Notes: generated from the letters alone by a model not told the origin. DNA of 64,000 bases from Monodelphis domestica (GCF_027887165.1 NC_077232.1:10205559-10269558); one strand, 5' to 3'. Numbered from the stretch's first letter, positions 1 through 10,781 are shown. Program-made: numbers and translations.

Positions 1-67
1 TTCTTAGAAGTTCTTTCTAAGCTCTTCTGCCTTAGAATACATAGTAACTTAATGCTTAACAAATGAT

Positions 68-571
68 TACACTAATCTCGTGATTGATAAATGTAAACAT
101 TGCAGTTTGGGGTATAAGAACTCACTATTTGACAAAAATTGCTTGAAAAACTGTAAAGAACTTGGCAGAAACTAGGTACAGACCAACTTGTCACACCATA
201 TAACAAGAGGTCAAAATACATACCTGATTTAGATATAAATGATATCATGAGCAAATTAAGGAAGAATGGAATAGTTTACCTGTCAGATCTACGTGTAAGG
301 GAAGAATTGATGACCAGACAAGAGTTAGAGAGCATTATAAGATGCAAAATAAATAGTTTTAATAATATTAAATTTAAAGAGTTTGCACAAATAGAACCAA
401 TGAAACCAAAATTAGAAAGGAAAACTGTGGGGTGGAGCAGTTTATAAGTTTTTCTGATAAAGACCTCATTTTGCAAATACATAGAAAACTTACTCAAATT
501 CTTCAATTGATAAATTGCCAATGGGTATAAACAGGCAGTTTTCAGAAGAAGAAATCCAAGGTATCAATAGT
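68..571 (+). mobile_element. LINE-1 ORF2 fragment, left half
   Basis: This matches the marsupial LINE-1 ORF2 stretch that lies between the reverse-transcriptase domain and the C-terminus; the same stretch recurs at 29369-29722 and 3050-3470. Only short open pieces survive (247-447). It stops at AATAGT (566-571) and the same LINE-1 resumes at 2191 with AATAGT, so the two parts are one element split by the intervening LTR insertion. It is a dead, 5'-truncated copy. Confidence 0.8.
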
Positions 572-2190
572 ATAATATAACTACAATATGAGGGCAGGGA
601 GAGAATGGAGTCTTCCCTCCCTGCTGGGTCAGGACCAGAGTGAGGTAAAGATGGAATTGAGTCAAGTAGAGAGAGATAGGATGGCTTGTCTTCCTCTCAG
701 TTGTTAAATTTATGGTTGGACTGAATAATATTTTAGTTGGTTGCCAGGGATTTAATTACTAAATCCCAAATGAATTACTAATGTCGGAATGGATTTTATG
801 GTAGTTTATTTTACAATTAAGAGGGAAGATATTAAGGAAGAGAGAAAGAGAAGAAAAAGAGAGAGATAGCTGCTCTGGCCTCCTCTTGAGCCAGGCGGTA
901 GTTCAGAGGTCCCTGCCAAGGGAAAGGAGTCAACCTTTTTGGTGCCTCCAGAAAGGCCAAAGGAAAGGGAGTCAGCCTTGCACTCACCAGAAAGCCAAGG
1001 AAAGGGGGTCACCAGGAAAAACAGATCTAGTCAACACTCTTCTGAATGAAGAATTATTCTCCCCTCCAGTAGAACTGCCAGTAGAACTCCAGCAGAAGTG
1101 GAAGTCCAAGTTGAACTTTCAGAAGAACTGAGTTCAGGCCCTTGTCTCTTTCTTTTAAAGATCTTTTTTCTTGTGCCACTTCCCTTAATCTTTACATCTA
1201 CCAATCACAACCAATGCTCCACTTTAAGACTGCCCAGAAGGCAGTCAGTTGATTCTGATTCATAACCCACTCTTTACACTTGGATCACAGACCTCCCACT
1301 CAGTGTGTGAGATAGATGTTCATATCTTTTTTTGGTTAAATCCAAAATGGGTAGATCTCCATACTTAACTTTTAAGTAATGTGTTTACACTTATGGGGAT
1401 TAAAATCTAAAAATAGACAGGGGATAACAATTTAAACTTCACAGTCAGGGAAGAGCTAAATGCCTTCATTGTTACAATCTGGGGAGAGCCTAATCCAATT
1501 TCACATGGCTCTCCCTGACAACCCCACTCTGATTGCCTTCCCAGACCTTAACTTCTGTTCCCTCAGAGACCTTGATTAAACAAGCTTGATACTGTTAGCT
1601 TCCTTCTGCCTGGGGAGAGAGATATCACTTCCTTCCCCCCAACTTCAAGTTTCTCTCTAGATATAATGGAGTCAGTCACTTGGTCTTATTATACTGTTTA
1701 TTCTAAGGGAACAAGATAAGGGATAGGGCAGATAAATTTAGGAATGGAGCGGAAGGGAAGAGGGAGCAGGGAGTCCCTAAATTAGCTGAAAGCCCTTCTT
1801 CCAAAAGTCTGGCAGATCAGGTTTTGTTGATTTGACTCCCCTTGGGGTCAGTTAGAAGAAGTCCTGGCTGTAACTGCCTCGGCAGTTGTAGTCAGTCCAG
1901 GATTTTAGGGGATCTGGAGGAAATCTTTCTTCTGGTGAACAACTTCCAGTCCTGTTCACCTGTTTGTCTTCTTTGGGGGTATTGGGGCAAGTTTTCACAG
2001 GAGGCGATAAGTCCTGGAAGCTTCTGGGGAAGAGAAGAATCTTTCCAACTGTCCAGTTCAGTTCACTTCCTCTCCTTTCCCCAGAATTCTCTCTCCTTCC
2101 TATCCTTCCCCTGTTCCTGCAGAATTCTCCAGCTTGCCAGATCTGCCTCTCTCTGTTTTTCTGGCAGATTAAGTCCAGTTCCTCTCTTAT
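572..2190 (-). mobile_element. LTR-like insertion in LINE-1, itself interrupted
   Basis: The block is flanked by the 6-bp direct repeat AATAGT (566-571 and 2191-2196), with LINE-1 sequence continuous across it. Without the nested LTR at 702-1441 it is about 870 bp, a usual LTR size. An AATAAA lies on the minus strand near 1697-1703, suggesting minus orientation. The termini are not a clean TG...CA, so the LTR call is an inference. A 6-bp duplication would suit a class II (betaretrovirus-like) element. Confidence 0.5.
702..1441 (-). mobile_element. Solo LTR nested in the 572-2190 insertion
   Basis: The element runs TG...CA with the 4-bp direct repeat CAGT on both sides (698-701 and 1442-1445). 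Its left end shares the TTGCCAGGGATTTAA string and the purine-rich stretch after it with the LTRs at 6728-7788 and 37994-38687, so it is a relative of that family. Orientation is minus by comparison with those copies. No gag, pol or env is attached, as expected for a solo LTR. Confidence 0.7.
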
Positions 2191-3005
2191 AATAGTTAAA
2201 TGAAAAAAATATTCCAACTCAATATTGATTAGAGAAATGAAAATGAAAATAACTCTGAAGTACAATCTCAGACTTATCACATTGGCTAATATAACAGAAA
2301 AGGAAAATGACAGTAGTTGAAGGGGATGTGGGAAACCTGAGTCACTAAAGCACTGTTGGAAGAGTTTTGAACTGGTCCAGTCATTCTGGAGAGCAATTTG
2401 GAACTCCCAAAGAGCTCTAAAACTGTGAAGACCCTTTGATAGAGCAAAACCACTACTAGAATCGTGTCGCAAAGAGATATTTTTAAAGAACAAAAAGCCT
2501 TTTTGTACAAAAAAATATGATGACCTCCCTTTTTGTAGTGGCAGAGAATTAGACATTGAGGCTATGTCTATTAATTGGTGAATAGCTGTACAGGTTATGG
2601 TATATGAATGTAACAGAATACTATTTTACTACAAGAAATGATGAGCAGGAAGCTTTCAGAAAAATCTGAAAGGTCTTCCATGAACTGATGCAAAGTGAAG
2701 TGAGGAGAACCAAGAGAATACTGTACACAGTAACAGAAATAATATAGCAATAATGAACTGTGGTTGTCTTAGCTATTCTCAGCAATGCAAAGATCCAAGA
2801 CAATTCTCCAAAGAAAGAACTAATGGAGTCTGAATGCAGATGGAAGCATACTATTTATTTAAGTGCCATTTGGGGGAGGGGAGTTTTGGTCTGTTTTCTT
2901 TCACGTGATTAATATGGAAATGTTTTGCTTGACTGCTTGTGTGTAACCTTTATCAAATTGTTAAGGGGGGCAGAAGAAGGGAGAGAATTTGGAGCCCAAA
3001 TTTTT
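2191..3005 (+). mobile_element. LINE-1 ORF2 C-terminus and 3' end, right half
   Basis: This continues the element at 68-571. It holds the ORF2p C-terminal coding stretch, broken by several stops, then the 3' untranslated part with the ATGGAGTCTGAATGCAGATG marker near 2824 and a G-rich run before the A-rich end near 3000. The other LINE-1 tails in the window share this order. Confidence 0.8.
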
Positions 3006-3039
3006 TTAAAACAAATTTTAAAAGTCGTTTCTCCCAGTC

Positions 3040-3470
3040 AACAAGATTACATGACATAGACATGACGGGTGATACTATAAACAAATTAGGGGAGCATGGA
3101 ATAGTTTACCAGTAAAGTATATGTATAAAGGAAGAATTGATGATTATTTAAAGAGGAAGAGAATTAGGAAATATAAAATAGGAGATATTTTAGGAGATAT
3201 AAAGTAGGAGATAAATTAGGAAATATAAAATACATCATTTTGATTACGTTGAATTAAAAAGATTGTGTTTGCATATGGGAAACAAATGCAATTAAGATAG
3301 AAGGAAAACAGAAAACTGGGGAGAGGGGAGATTTACAATGAGTATTTCAGGAAAAGGTCTGATTTCTCAAATATATAGAGAACTGAGTCAAATTGATATG
3401 AATGCAAGTTATTTCCTGATTGATAAATGGCCAAAGATAATAATAGGAAGTTTTAAAGAAATCAAAGAAA
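3040..3470 (+). mobile_element. LINE-1 ORF2 fragment
   Basis: It parallels the element at 68-571 (the GGGGAGCATGGAATAGTTTACC-like region near 3090, then GAACTGAGTCAAAT near 3380) but is more diverged and carries short local duplications near 3160-3230 (repeats of AGGAGATATA). Its right part forms one arm of the foldback described separately. Confidence 0.7.
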
Positions 3471-3588
3471 TTAATTTTTTTTAAAAATCAAAATTTAAAG
3501 AAATAAAAACCTCCTATTAGGACCTTTGACCATTTATCAATTAGGGAGTGACTTGAATTCATATCAGTTTGACTCAGTTCTCTATATA
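3373..3588. repeat. LINE-1-derived inverted repeat (foldback)
   Basis: The left arm at about 3373-3454 is the reverse complement of about 3507-3588, roughly 82 bp with around ten mismatches. The spacer is about 50 bp and very AT-rich. Both arms are the same part of LINE-1 ORF2 in opposite orientation. Confidence 0.75.
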
Positions 3589-3599
3589 CTTGGGAAGTC

Positions 3600-3905
3600 C
3601 TCCAGAGAGTAGCTAAGTAATTCATGGTGGACACAGATGAAAGAGTGTCACTAGAAATTTTATGTAATTTTAAGTGGGAGACATCCTGTGGGTAGCCCGC
3701 AGCATACGTGGAATATCCATCTAAGATTCTGCCAGAGAGGAAGTCCTCCAGGAATTTGTATGGATAATCTGTTCATGGGAGGCCATTTCAGAAGTCTCTT
3801 CTACAGACTGTAGAAACTGTACCTGTCTCTTTTATAGAAGAGCAAGTAGTAATGGTCACACTTGTCTTACTATGAGATGCTTCTCCTTAAGGAGTTAGGG
3901 AAGAG

Positions 3906-3910
<5 letters not shown>
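3600..3910. other. Unassigned sequence
   Basis: I recognise no repeat family, RNA gene or coding region here. It lies between the LINE-1 foldback and the TG microsatellite. Confidence 0.5.
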
Positions 3911-3973
<63 letters not shown>

Positions 3974-3990
3974 TACATATATATGTATAT
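3905..3990. repeat. (TG)n microsatellite
   Basis: About 27 TG dinucleotides, flanked on both sides by short TA/CATA tracts (TATATATATG on the left, ACATATATATGTATATATA on the right). Confidence 0.95.
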
Positions 3991-4125
3991 ATAAGTTTAC
4001 TTTGACCTATAAAGATTGGTGAAATAAACTATGGAGAAGACAGCAATAAGAGGAGGAGAAAATACTTTCATGTGAAAATTGGCTCAATTGTTATTTTATG
4101 AAGAAGCATTATAAAGGCAACTTGA

Positions 4126-4334
4126 GGGGGCAGCTGGGTGGCTCAGTGGATTGAGAGCCAGGCCTAGAGACGGGAGGTCCTAGGTTCAAATCTGGCCTAA
4201 GACACTTCCCAACTGTGTGACCCTGGACAAGTCACTTAACCCCCATTGCCTATTCCTCGACACTCTTCTGCCTTGGAGCCAATACTCAGTATTAACTCCA
4301 AGACAAGAAGGTAAGGGTTGTTTAAAAAAAAAAA
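4126..4334 (+). mobile_element. tRNA-derived marsupial SINE
   Basis: A full-length copy. The head has a Pol III A-box-like GTGGCTCAGTGGA and a B box GGTTCAAATCT (4183-4193). The body carries CAAGTCACTTAACCCCCATT, and the tail ends AAGGTAAGGGTT plus an A-run. This serves as the reference copy for the others of this family. The family is probably WSINE1/SINE1-like; the name is from memory. Confidence 0.92.
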
Positions 4335-4337
4335 AGA

Positions 4338-4790
4338 TTGTTGTCAATGTGTACAAATGTTCTTCTGGTTCTGCTCAGTTCACTTTGTATCAGTTCATGT
4401 AAGCTTTTCCTGATTTTTCAGAAATCCTCCTGCTTGTCATTTCTTATGGCTCAATAGCCATTCATCACAATCATATACCACTACTTGTTCAACCATTCCC
4501 CAAATGATGGACAACGTCCTAATTTCCAATTCTTTGCCACCATGAAAAGAATAGCAATAAATATTTTTACATACAGATCCTTCTTCCATTTTTTGAATCT
4601 CTTTGTAATACAGACCCAATAATAGTATTGATCAATAAAAGCATATCCAGTTTTACAGTCTTTTGAGCATAGCTCCAAATTGCTCTCCAGAATGATTAGA
4701 TCTGATCACAACCCTACCAACAATGTAGTAGTGCTCCGGTTTTCCAGCATCCCCTCCAACGTTTATTTTTTGATTCCAGGGATTCTTAAC
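4338..4790 (-). mobile_element. LINE-1 ORF2 C-terminal fragment
   Basis: The minus strand encodes the ORF2p C-terminal region in two overlapping frames (4437-4619 and 4481-4678), which points to a frameshift near 4600. Upstream coding continues with stops to about 4790. It is 5'-truncated and inactive. Confidence 0.8.
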
Positions 4791-4799
4791 TCATCTTTT

Positions 4800-5064
4800 C
4801 CTGACCTGTTTCTTAGGCACATTGCTTTTTTGTATCAGTTATCTTAAGTTTATTCAATTCAAATTTAAAAGATATATCACAGACTCTGTTACAATAACTC
4901 TAGTCAAAAATAAACATTTCATATATAAAAATAACAAATACATATATATACAAATATATCTTTTTCTAACCAGTACAATAACAAGATATAAAACAACAAA
5001 AACATTGTTTCCAGTATCTTTACGAAAGGTAAATAAGTATTCACTTCTTGGTTAAAAGAAGAAA
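4800..5064. other. AT-rich unassigned sequence
   Basis: Long A/T runs with ATATATA tracts near 4920-4960. No family is recognised. Confidence 0.5.
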
Positions 5065-5428
5065 TAAAAAAGGGAGAACCAGGAGAATGTTGTACAGAGT
5101 ATCAGCAATATTGTATGATCCACAAGGAATGACTGAGCAGTCCTCAGCAACAAAATGATTCAAGACAATCCCCAAGGACTCATGATGAAAAATGCCATCT
5201 ACCTCCAGAGAAAAAACGGATGGAGTCTGAATGCAGACATAAACACACTATATTGCACTTTCTTCATTTGGGGGGCAGTTTTCTGATCATGTTCTCTTCC
5301 ACAAAATTACTAATATGGAAAAGTATTTTACATTATTGCTCATATAAAATCTATATCAGATTCTTTGTCATCTTGGAGAAGGGGGAAAAGGGGAGTAAGG
5401 GAAAGAATTTGGCTTAAGATTTTTAAAA
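5065..5428 (+). mobile_element. LINE-1 3' end
   Basis: It carries the GGGAGAACCAGGAGAATGTT-type end of ORF2, the GGATGGAGTCTGAATGCAGA marker near 5218, and the G-rich stretch before the A-rich tail. It is strongly 5'-truncated. Confidence 0.8.
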
Positions 5429-5442
5429 AAATTAAATGTCAA

Positions 5443-5662
5443 GGGGGCAGCTGGGTGGCTCAGTGGATTGAGAGCCAGGTCCAGAGACAGGAGGTCCCAG
5501 GTTCAAAACTGGCCTCAGACACTTCCCAGCTGTGTGACCCTGGACAAGTCACTTGACCCCCATTGCCTAGCCCTTACCACTCTTCTGTCTTGGAACCAAT
5601 ACACAGTATTGACTCCAAGATGGAAGGTAAGGGTTGAAATTTAAAAATAATAATAATAAATT
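5443..5662 (+). mobile_element. tRNA-derived marsupial SINE inserted in a LINE-1 tail
   Basis: A full-length copy with a perfect 14-bp target-site duplication AAATTAAATGTCAA (5429-5442 and 5663-5676). The duplicated target lies in the A-rich tail of the LINE-1 at 5065-5428, so this SINE is younger than that LINE-1. The A-rich tail includes a short AAT tract. Confidence 0.92.
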
Positions 5663-5676
5663 AAATTAAATGTCAA

Positions 5677-6508
5677 AAAAATTATATGTAATTAGAGGAA
5701 TATTAACATAAAAATTAAAGACTTAAAATAGTAAAGTAATTTTAATTGAAAAAAAGAAAAAGAAAATGGTTATGACTTGCTGTTATAAATAATAAATATT
5801 TTTTCATTCATATAGATTCAGCCCTTGTCTTGTCTTACTCATGTCATGTGTTCATTGAGTATGTTCCTAGGTCACCTAATTACACAATGAACCATTAAAT
5901 GTCTTTTGAAGTTGCAATAAGTCAACCTGATTTTGTCTGGACATCATGGACTTGTTGCCCTCTCCCAGCTCTCAGGGCCATGGGAGTCTTTGTGTTATTA
6001 TGCTCTCTGTAGGCTTCCTGGTTGTTACATATTCTATAGCTGTGAGGATGCTGATGGGAAAATGAGATTTCTGAAGTTAGAAAGACTCTCCTCAGGGTAG
6101 TGGCTTAGGAGGCCAGGTGGGAGAAAGAATCAGAGACAGACCAAGGTTACAGTGCCCTTCCCTCACCTGAGATTTCGCTGGATTATTCTCTCTTTGTTTG
6201 CCATTCAATGAATCATGAATCTCTCTCCACCGAGCCTGATATTTTCTGGATGAGCCCCCCAAGGTCAGGACTTAGTTTCCTTAGCCAGTCTAAACACTCT
6301 TCCTGTGCCCTGTCTCTTTCCATTTCATCAAGAAGCTTATCAGAGACTGCTAAATTGATCAAAACCTTTCCACACTAGGTCAGAATCCCTGGATTGATTT
6401 GGTTAAATGAAGACTCTTTCTCACTCTGTTAAGGGATGAGGGACCAACATTTTATCACTTCTTTTTAGTGAAATGGGAGCAATTACTCAAGAAAGCCCTT
6501 TATCCTTT
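5677..6508. other. Unassigned low-repeat sequence
   Basis: I see no repeat family, RNA gene or convincing reading frame in this interval. Confidence 0.5.
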
Positions 6509-6524
6509 TACACACAAACGCGCG

Positions 6525-6559
<35 letters not shown>

Positions 6560-6562
6560 TCA
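6509..6562. repeat. (CA)n microsatellite with a CG-interrupted start
   Basis: The run begins with alternating CG and CA steps (ACGCGCGCACGCGCGC) and becomes a pure CA run of about 12 units. Alternating purine-pyrimidine steps of this kind can in principle adopt Z-DNA. Confidence 0.9.
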
Positions 6563-6727
6563 ATGTCTTTATTTGTAGTAGCAAGACATGTTTATTTTCT
6601 TTTGTACTTTTTTAGTAAGTATTCACCAAGAAGCAATTGTCTGGCTTTTTCAAAGAAGAGTTTTCCCCTCAAAACTCAATGGTTTTTCAATCTCATCTCT
6701 TGGATCTTGGGAGATTCTTTTTGGGAC

Positions 6728-7788
6728 TGTTAAGGATAAAATTAGGGTTGTTGACTGAATATATTATATTAGTGGTGTAAAAATAGACTTGAATCCAGGA
6801 CTTCAATCCCCAGAAGCCCTTGCTCTACTTCCCCAGAATGCTTTGTAATCTCACTGAATTCTCACCTGGACCAAGAGCAAAATCATTATTTAGAGGGTCT
6901 CCGCCCATGGCAGGCTCTCTTCTTCTTTCCTGTTTCCAGTTGCAAGCAGACACGCCTCTTTTCGTAATGTAGGTGAGGTTGTCTAGGCCCCTGGACCTAG
7001 ACACATGCTTTCTTATTCTGTATTTCTTTAAATCCTTAACCTTTAATAAACCTCATAAAAATAATACTCCTTGCAGAGAGGACTAATTTCTACCTGCCTC
7101 AGTTTCCCAAAAATTTAATCTTTACAGTGGTTGCCAGGGATTTAAATTCAATCCCAATAAAATACTCAAGTCAGTTTGGGATTTTTATGGATGGTTTAAT
7201 TACAATAGAAGGAAGAAATTAAGAAGAAGGAGAAGAGGGTAAGGATAGGAGATTTTCTCCAGACTGGAGTAAGTCAAAGGGAGTTCAGAGGCCTCAGCCA
7301 AGGGGCCTTCTCAGAGGATTAAATTTAGCTTGGCTTCCAGCCACGAGGCCTCCTCGGAGATGAGGGGCCATCTAGGAAGATAGTGCTTTTCAGGAGGTCA
7401 GGGAAAGGAGGAATCAGCCTTACCACTCACCAAGGTCACTCAGAGAAGATGCCTCACTTAACCACACTACAGAGCCAAACACCACAAGCACGCCAAAATT
7501 CTGCCCAGGGCTCCCAACACCGCTGAGAGAGCAATCACAGGAAGTGACATGAAATATATAGGCAGTTGTTTACATCACTTCCTGCATCTCACATGTACCA
7601 GTGATAGCTTAAGTTTGGCTTAGGACAGCCCAGGGGGGTCAGTCAGTCATTTCTGATTTGTCACTTGCTAGCACATTGTTGGTCATAGGCCTTCCTCCCC
7701 CACACTTAATCCTTAAGTGGGGGTGTCTACATTCCTGGTTGCTAAAATTCTAAAGACTAAGCAGGGTGGAGTCAATCTAAAATTCACA
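6728..7788 (-). mobile_element. LTR, same family as 37994-38687, interrupted
   Basis: The left end TGTTAAGG and right end ATTCACA match the ends of the cleaner copy at 37994-38687. Read on the minus strand it starts TGTGAATTTTAGATTGAC. It is interrupted at 6776-7126 by another LTR on the opposite strand. Without that insertion it is about 706 bp, close to the 694 bp of the other copy. The flanking 4-mers (GGAC on the left, ATAC on the right) do not match, so no target duplication is visible. Confidence 0.75.
6776..7126 (+). mobile_element. Short solo LTR nested inside another LTR
   Basis: 351 bp, running TGTAAAAATAG...TTTACA, with the 4-bp target duplication GTGG (6772-6775 and 7127-7130). 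A polyadenylation signal AATAAA lies near 7043, which sets the orientation as plus. The host LTR sequence is continuous when it is removed. A 4-bp duplication suits a class I (gammaretrovirus-like) element. Confidence 0.8.
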
Positions 7789-8740
7789 ATACTTGGGGGA
7801 AAGTCTGTCACAAATAACTTTCATTTCATTTTCTACTTTTTGTCACCAAGAGATAATTTGATGAAGGTATCTGACTTCAAGTCTATCTCATCCATGTATG
7901 GGTTTTAATTCCTTCTTGGCACCCAAGTCCCTGACAAGAAACATTCCCACCCTTTTAGGAGACCTGAAACATCCTGAAATGAGCTTCCCTATTAAAAGAA
8001 GTTTGAGATTCTTCATCCTCCATCTCCAGGCCACCCAGAGAACGAACAAGAGCCCACAGAGCACTTCCTAAGAGGTCACGAGGAAGGCGAAGAAGACCAG
8101 CTGAAGTTGCTGCAGTCTTGGGTGCTATAGGCCAGAACTCCAAGAAACAGATGCCCCTAGGCTTAAGCACACATTAAATATGACTACTGCCAGGGCCCAG
8201 ACCTGGCTGGTGCTCCATTCCAGGAAACCCCAGCACAGGATTAATTTCAGAGAAAGATGGATCTCAAAGAAAAAATGGAGATATTGAAGAAGCCTCACAG
8301 AGACTTACTGAGGGGTGCATAGCAAAGTATGACTCCTGATGTAGAAAACCAAGCAAGAAGCAAAACCTGCAATAAATGGGGAGTGACTGGGCAAAAGCAG
8401 CCCCAGCTGGACGCAGCCAACATGAGGTAACTCAGAGGCAACATCATTTTTCTTCTAAACCTAAATCATGGGAAATCTGATGGATTTGACCTCAAGGCAG
8501 AGGAGTAATGTCATCTCTTGACCCAGCCACACCTCTAGTAACCTTCTGATCATTCATTCTTTTTGCCTATGACTTGCCAGCGCCCACCGGTAGAAATGCT
8601 GTAATGACTGGGCTCAATTTATGTTTCAATTCCACCAAATATTTTGTCAACTGAAATAAAAACTGATTATTTAGCTCCTACTAAGTGAAGGGTTCTTCCA
8701 TAAAAATATTAAGTAGAGCTTGTAGGGCCAGAGTTTTGTA
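7789..8740. other. Unassigned low-repeat sequence
   Basis: I recognise no element here. A 71-codon open frame on the minus strand (7955-8170) has no motif I know, and its plus-strand complement is full of stops. I do not call a gene. Confidence 0.45.
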
Positions 8741-8754
8741 TCCAAAAGAAACTT

Positions 8755-8890
8755 TGGAGGCCATTGGGTCCAAATGCCCCATTTTACACAGGAGGAAACT
8801 GAGTCCCATGGAGTTAACTGGCATCACAGACAGTGTCAGGTACAATATCTAACCAGATGTCCTGATCCTAGCTGCAAGACTCTTTCCTTT
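8755..8890 (-). mobile_element. MIR-like SINE relic
   Basis: CATTTTACACAGGAGGAAACTGAG is the reverse complement of the core region of MIR-type SINEs, followed by a diverged remainder. It is old and partial. Confidence 0.65.
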
Positions 8891-9139
8891 TTAACAATGA
8901 TTTTATATTTTGAAGGCTATGCTATAGAGCTTGTGCTAGGCACCAAGAATGGCCAGCTGATCCATCTCAGAGGTACAAGACACCCCAATATATGAAGTAC
9001 CAAACAAGAAGTCCTGAGTGACACTTAAGCTCTTTGTTCTATACATAATATATCAGGTGGCTGGTTCTGAAGAACTAGTAGATAGGCCCGGGTGAGTGGT
9101 AGAAAGGGGAAGTGACAAAATATTGACTAAGCACCTGCT

Positions 9140-9395
9140 TCATCCAGCTAGCATTAGTGGATAGAGTGCTGGGCCTGGAATTGGGAGGACTACTCTTACT
9201 GAATTCAAATCTGGCCTCAGACATTTACTAGCTATGTGACCCTGGACAAGTCACTTAACCTTGTTTGCCTCAGATTCTGCTATTGTTAAATAAGACAAGA
9301 GAAGGAAATGGCAAATGACTCATATTTTTGCCAGGAAAACTCCAAAAAGGGTCCAGAAGAGGCAGACATAACAGAAAGGACTGAACAACACATCT
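9140..9395 (+). mobile_element. SINE with RTE-like tail (MAR1-like)
   Basis: A tRNA-derived head (GTGGATAGAGTGCTGG) and a body with CTATGTGACCCTGGACAAGT are followed by a tail GAGAAGGAAATGGCAAATGAC...GACTGAACAACA. That tail differs from the common SINE of the window and resembles a part of the RTE element at 23620-23680. Confidence 0.8.
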
Positions 9396-9464
9396 AGATT
9401 GAGCTATACAAATAGGATTCCATCGGATCCTCACAATAACTCTGTCAGGTGCCAGGTGTTGAGT

Positions 9465-10781
9465 GATGGTTCCAAAATTGAGAGAAAAGTAGAGAGAGAT
9501 AGAAAGAGAGAATAGAGAGATAAACAAAGCAGGGCCAGACCGGGCAATGCATGAGATCTCTGTTTATTTTTTATTTTTTAAACCCTGACCTTCCATCTTG
9601 GAATCAATACTGTGTATTGGTTCCAAGGCAGAAGAGCAGTCAGGGCTAGGCAATGGGGGTTAAGTGACTTGTCCTAGGTCACACAGTTGGGAAGTGTCTG
9701 AGGTCAAATTGGAACCCAGGACCTCCCATCTCTAGGTCTCACTCTCCACCCACTGAGCTACCCAGCTGCCCCCATGATCTCTGTTTATTATGACAAAGAG
9801 GCAACTTTTATAATGAGAGAGTTCTGTTAAACAATAGATCCACATCCATGTCAAGTGTACCGATTATTCCGGGTTGGTGTTCATAGATCTAGAGGAGGCT
9901 ACTATGCGTGAGCAGGTGAGGCAATGAAAAGGTCCAGGTGGGGTGACTCCCACCGCGCTCACTCCCTCGCTCTTCCCGGCTCGTGATACAAGGGGTGGTT
10001 CCCCGGTGGTAAGCAGATGATGGCAGTTGAAGGGAAGTCTCCCCGATCAGATGGTGGAAGGGCGACCCCCACATCCCCGTGCACTAACCGGCCAGGAAGA
10101 CAAACCACCCCCAGTCCGCTGACTCACCAGCACCAGAGCTGGCTGGACAGCACCTCCGAGAATAGTTCCCTCCAAGCTCCTTTGAATAAAGCTCTTCGGT
10201 AATATCTGACTGCGGTTGGATCGTTTAACAGATCCTGGATATTAGGGAAGTGCGGAGCTGGACTGAGGGGAGCGGGTCCCTGGTTCCCATGACCTCTGCG
10301 AAGCAAGGCCAAACTTTCACCTCCCCTTCCCGCTATATTGCACCCTAAATGAAATACTAGACGAGGCAAGGAATGACTGGAGCAGCTGCAACAGGCTGAG
10401 AGAGGGTCGAGCTCGCTGACCGAGAGTCCAAGACCCTCATAGGTGCGGAGAGATCTGACACTTGATAAATGTTATCAGAGACACGAGGACGTAGAAACGC
10501 TCTTCTGAAGAAGTCCCAGGGCTAGTCCCTTGGAAACCCTTCAGCTGGTTCTAGACAAATCTCCAGCAAAGAAAGCTTCTTCTTCCCACCTTGAGATTCA
10601 AGCTCAAAAAGCCCAGAGTTCCTCTTGGAGCTCTCCCAGATCTGTTCTTCTCTCCCATGATCCTCTGCTTCCAACGGTCTTTGCCCGGCAATCATGACTT
10701 CTTCCAATATTCCATCCTTACCTTTGCATGCTGCTCTTACAATTCCCTCTTTTCGTTTTGTGCGACTTTCCAAAAGTCACA
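9465..10781 (-). mobile_element. Probable LTR of the minus-strand provirus, with SINE inside
   Basis: Read on the minus strand, the block starts TGTGACTTTTGG at 10781. It has a TATA-like TATAAAAG near 9810-9817 and AATAAA near 9785-9790. The SINE at 9569-9773 splits the part after the polyA signal. The 9890-10520 part is markedly CpG-rich compared with its surroundings. It lies downstream of the minus-strand pol, where a 3' LTR would be. The left edge is uncertain (about 9465-9540), no purine-rich polypurine tract is evident next to 10781, and I could not match a second copy, so this remains an inference. Confidence 0.4.
9569..9773 (-). mobile_element. tRNA-derived marsupial SINE
   Basis: A full-length copy in reverse orientation, T-run and AACCCTGACCTTCC at the left and CAGCTGCCCC at the right. 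It is flanked by ATGAGATCTCTGTTTATT (9551-9568) and ATGATCTCTGTTTATT (9774-9789), a target duplication differing by a 2-bp gap. Confidence 0.92.

Noticed and set aside
1..60. A SINE tail at the very start (CTCTTCTGCCTTAGAATACA)
   Set aside because: Only about 25 bp resemble the tail of the common SINE; too short to call at the window edge.
1852..2556. 234-codon minus-strand frame
   Set aside because: It runs across the border between the LTR-like insertion and the sense LINE-1 ORF2, antisense to the latter, and has no motif. It is a chance frame.
4126..4334. tRNA-like A and B boxes as a tRNA gene
   Set aside because: They are the head of a SINE present in about twenty copies, without a foldable acceptor stem or anticodon arm that I could find.
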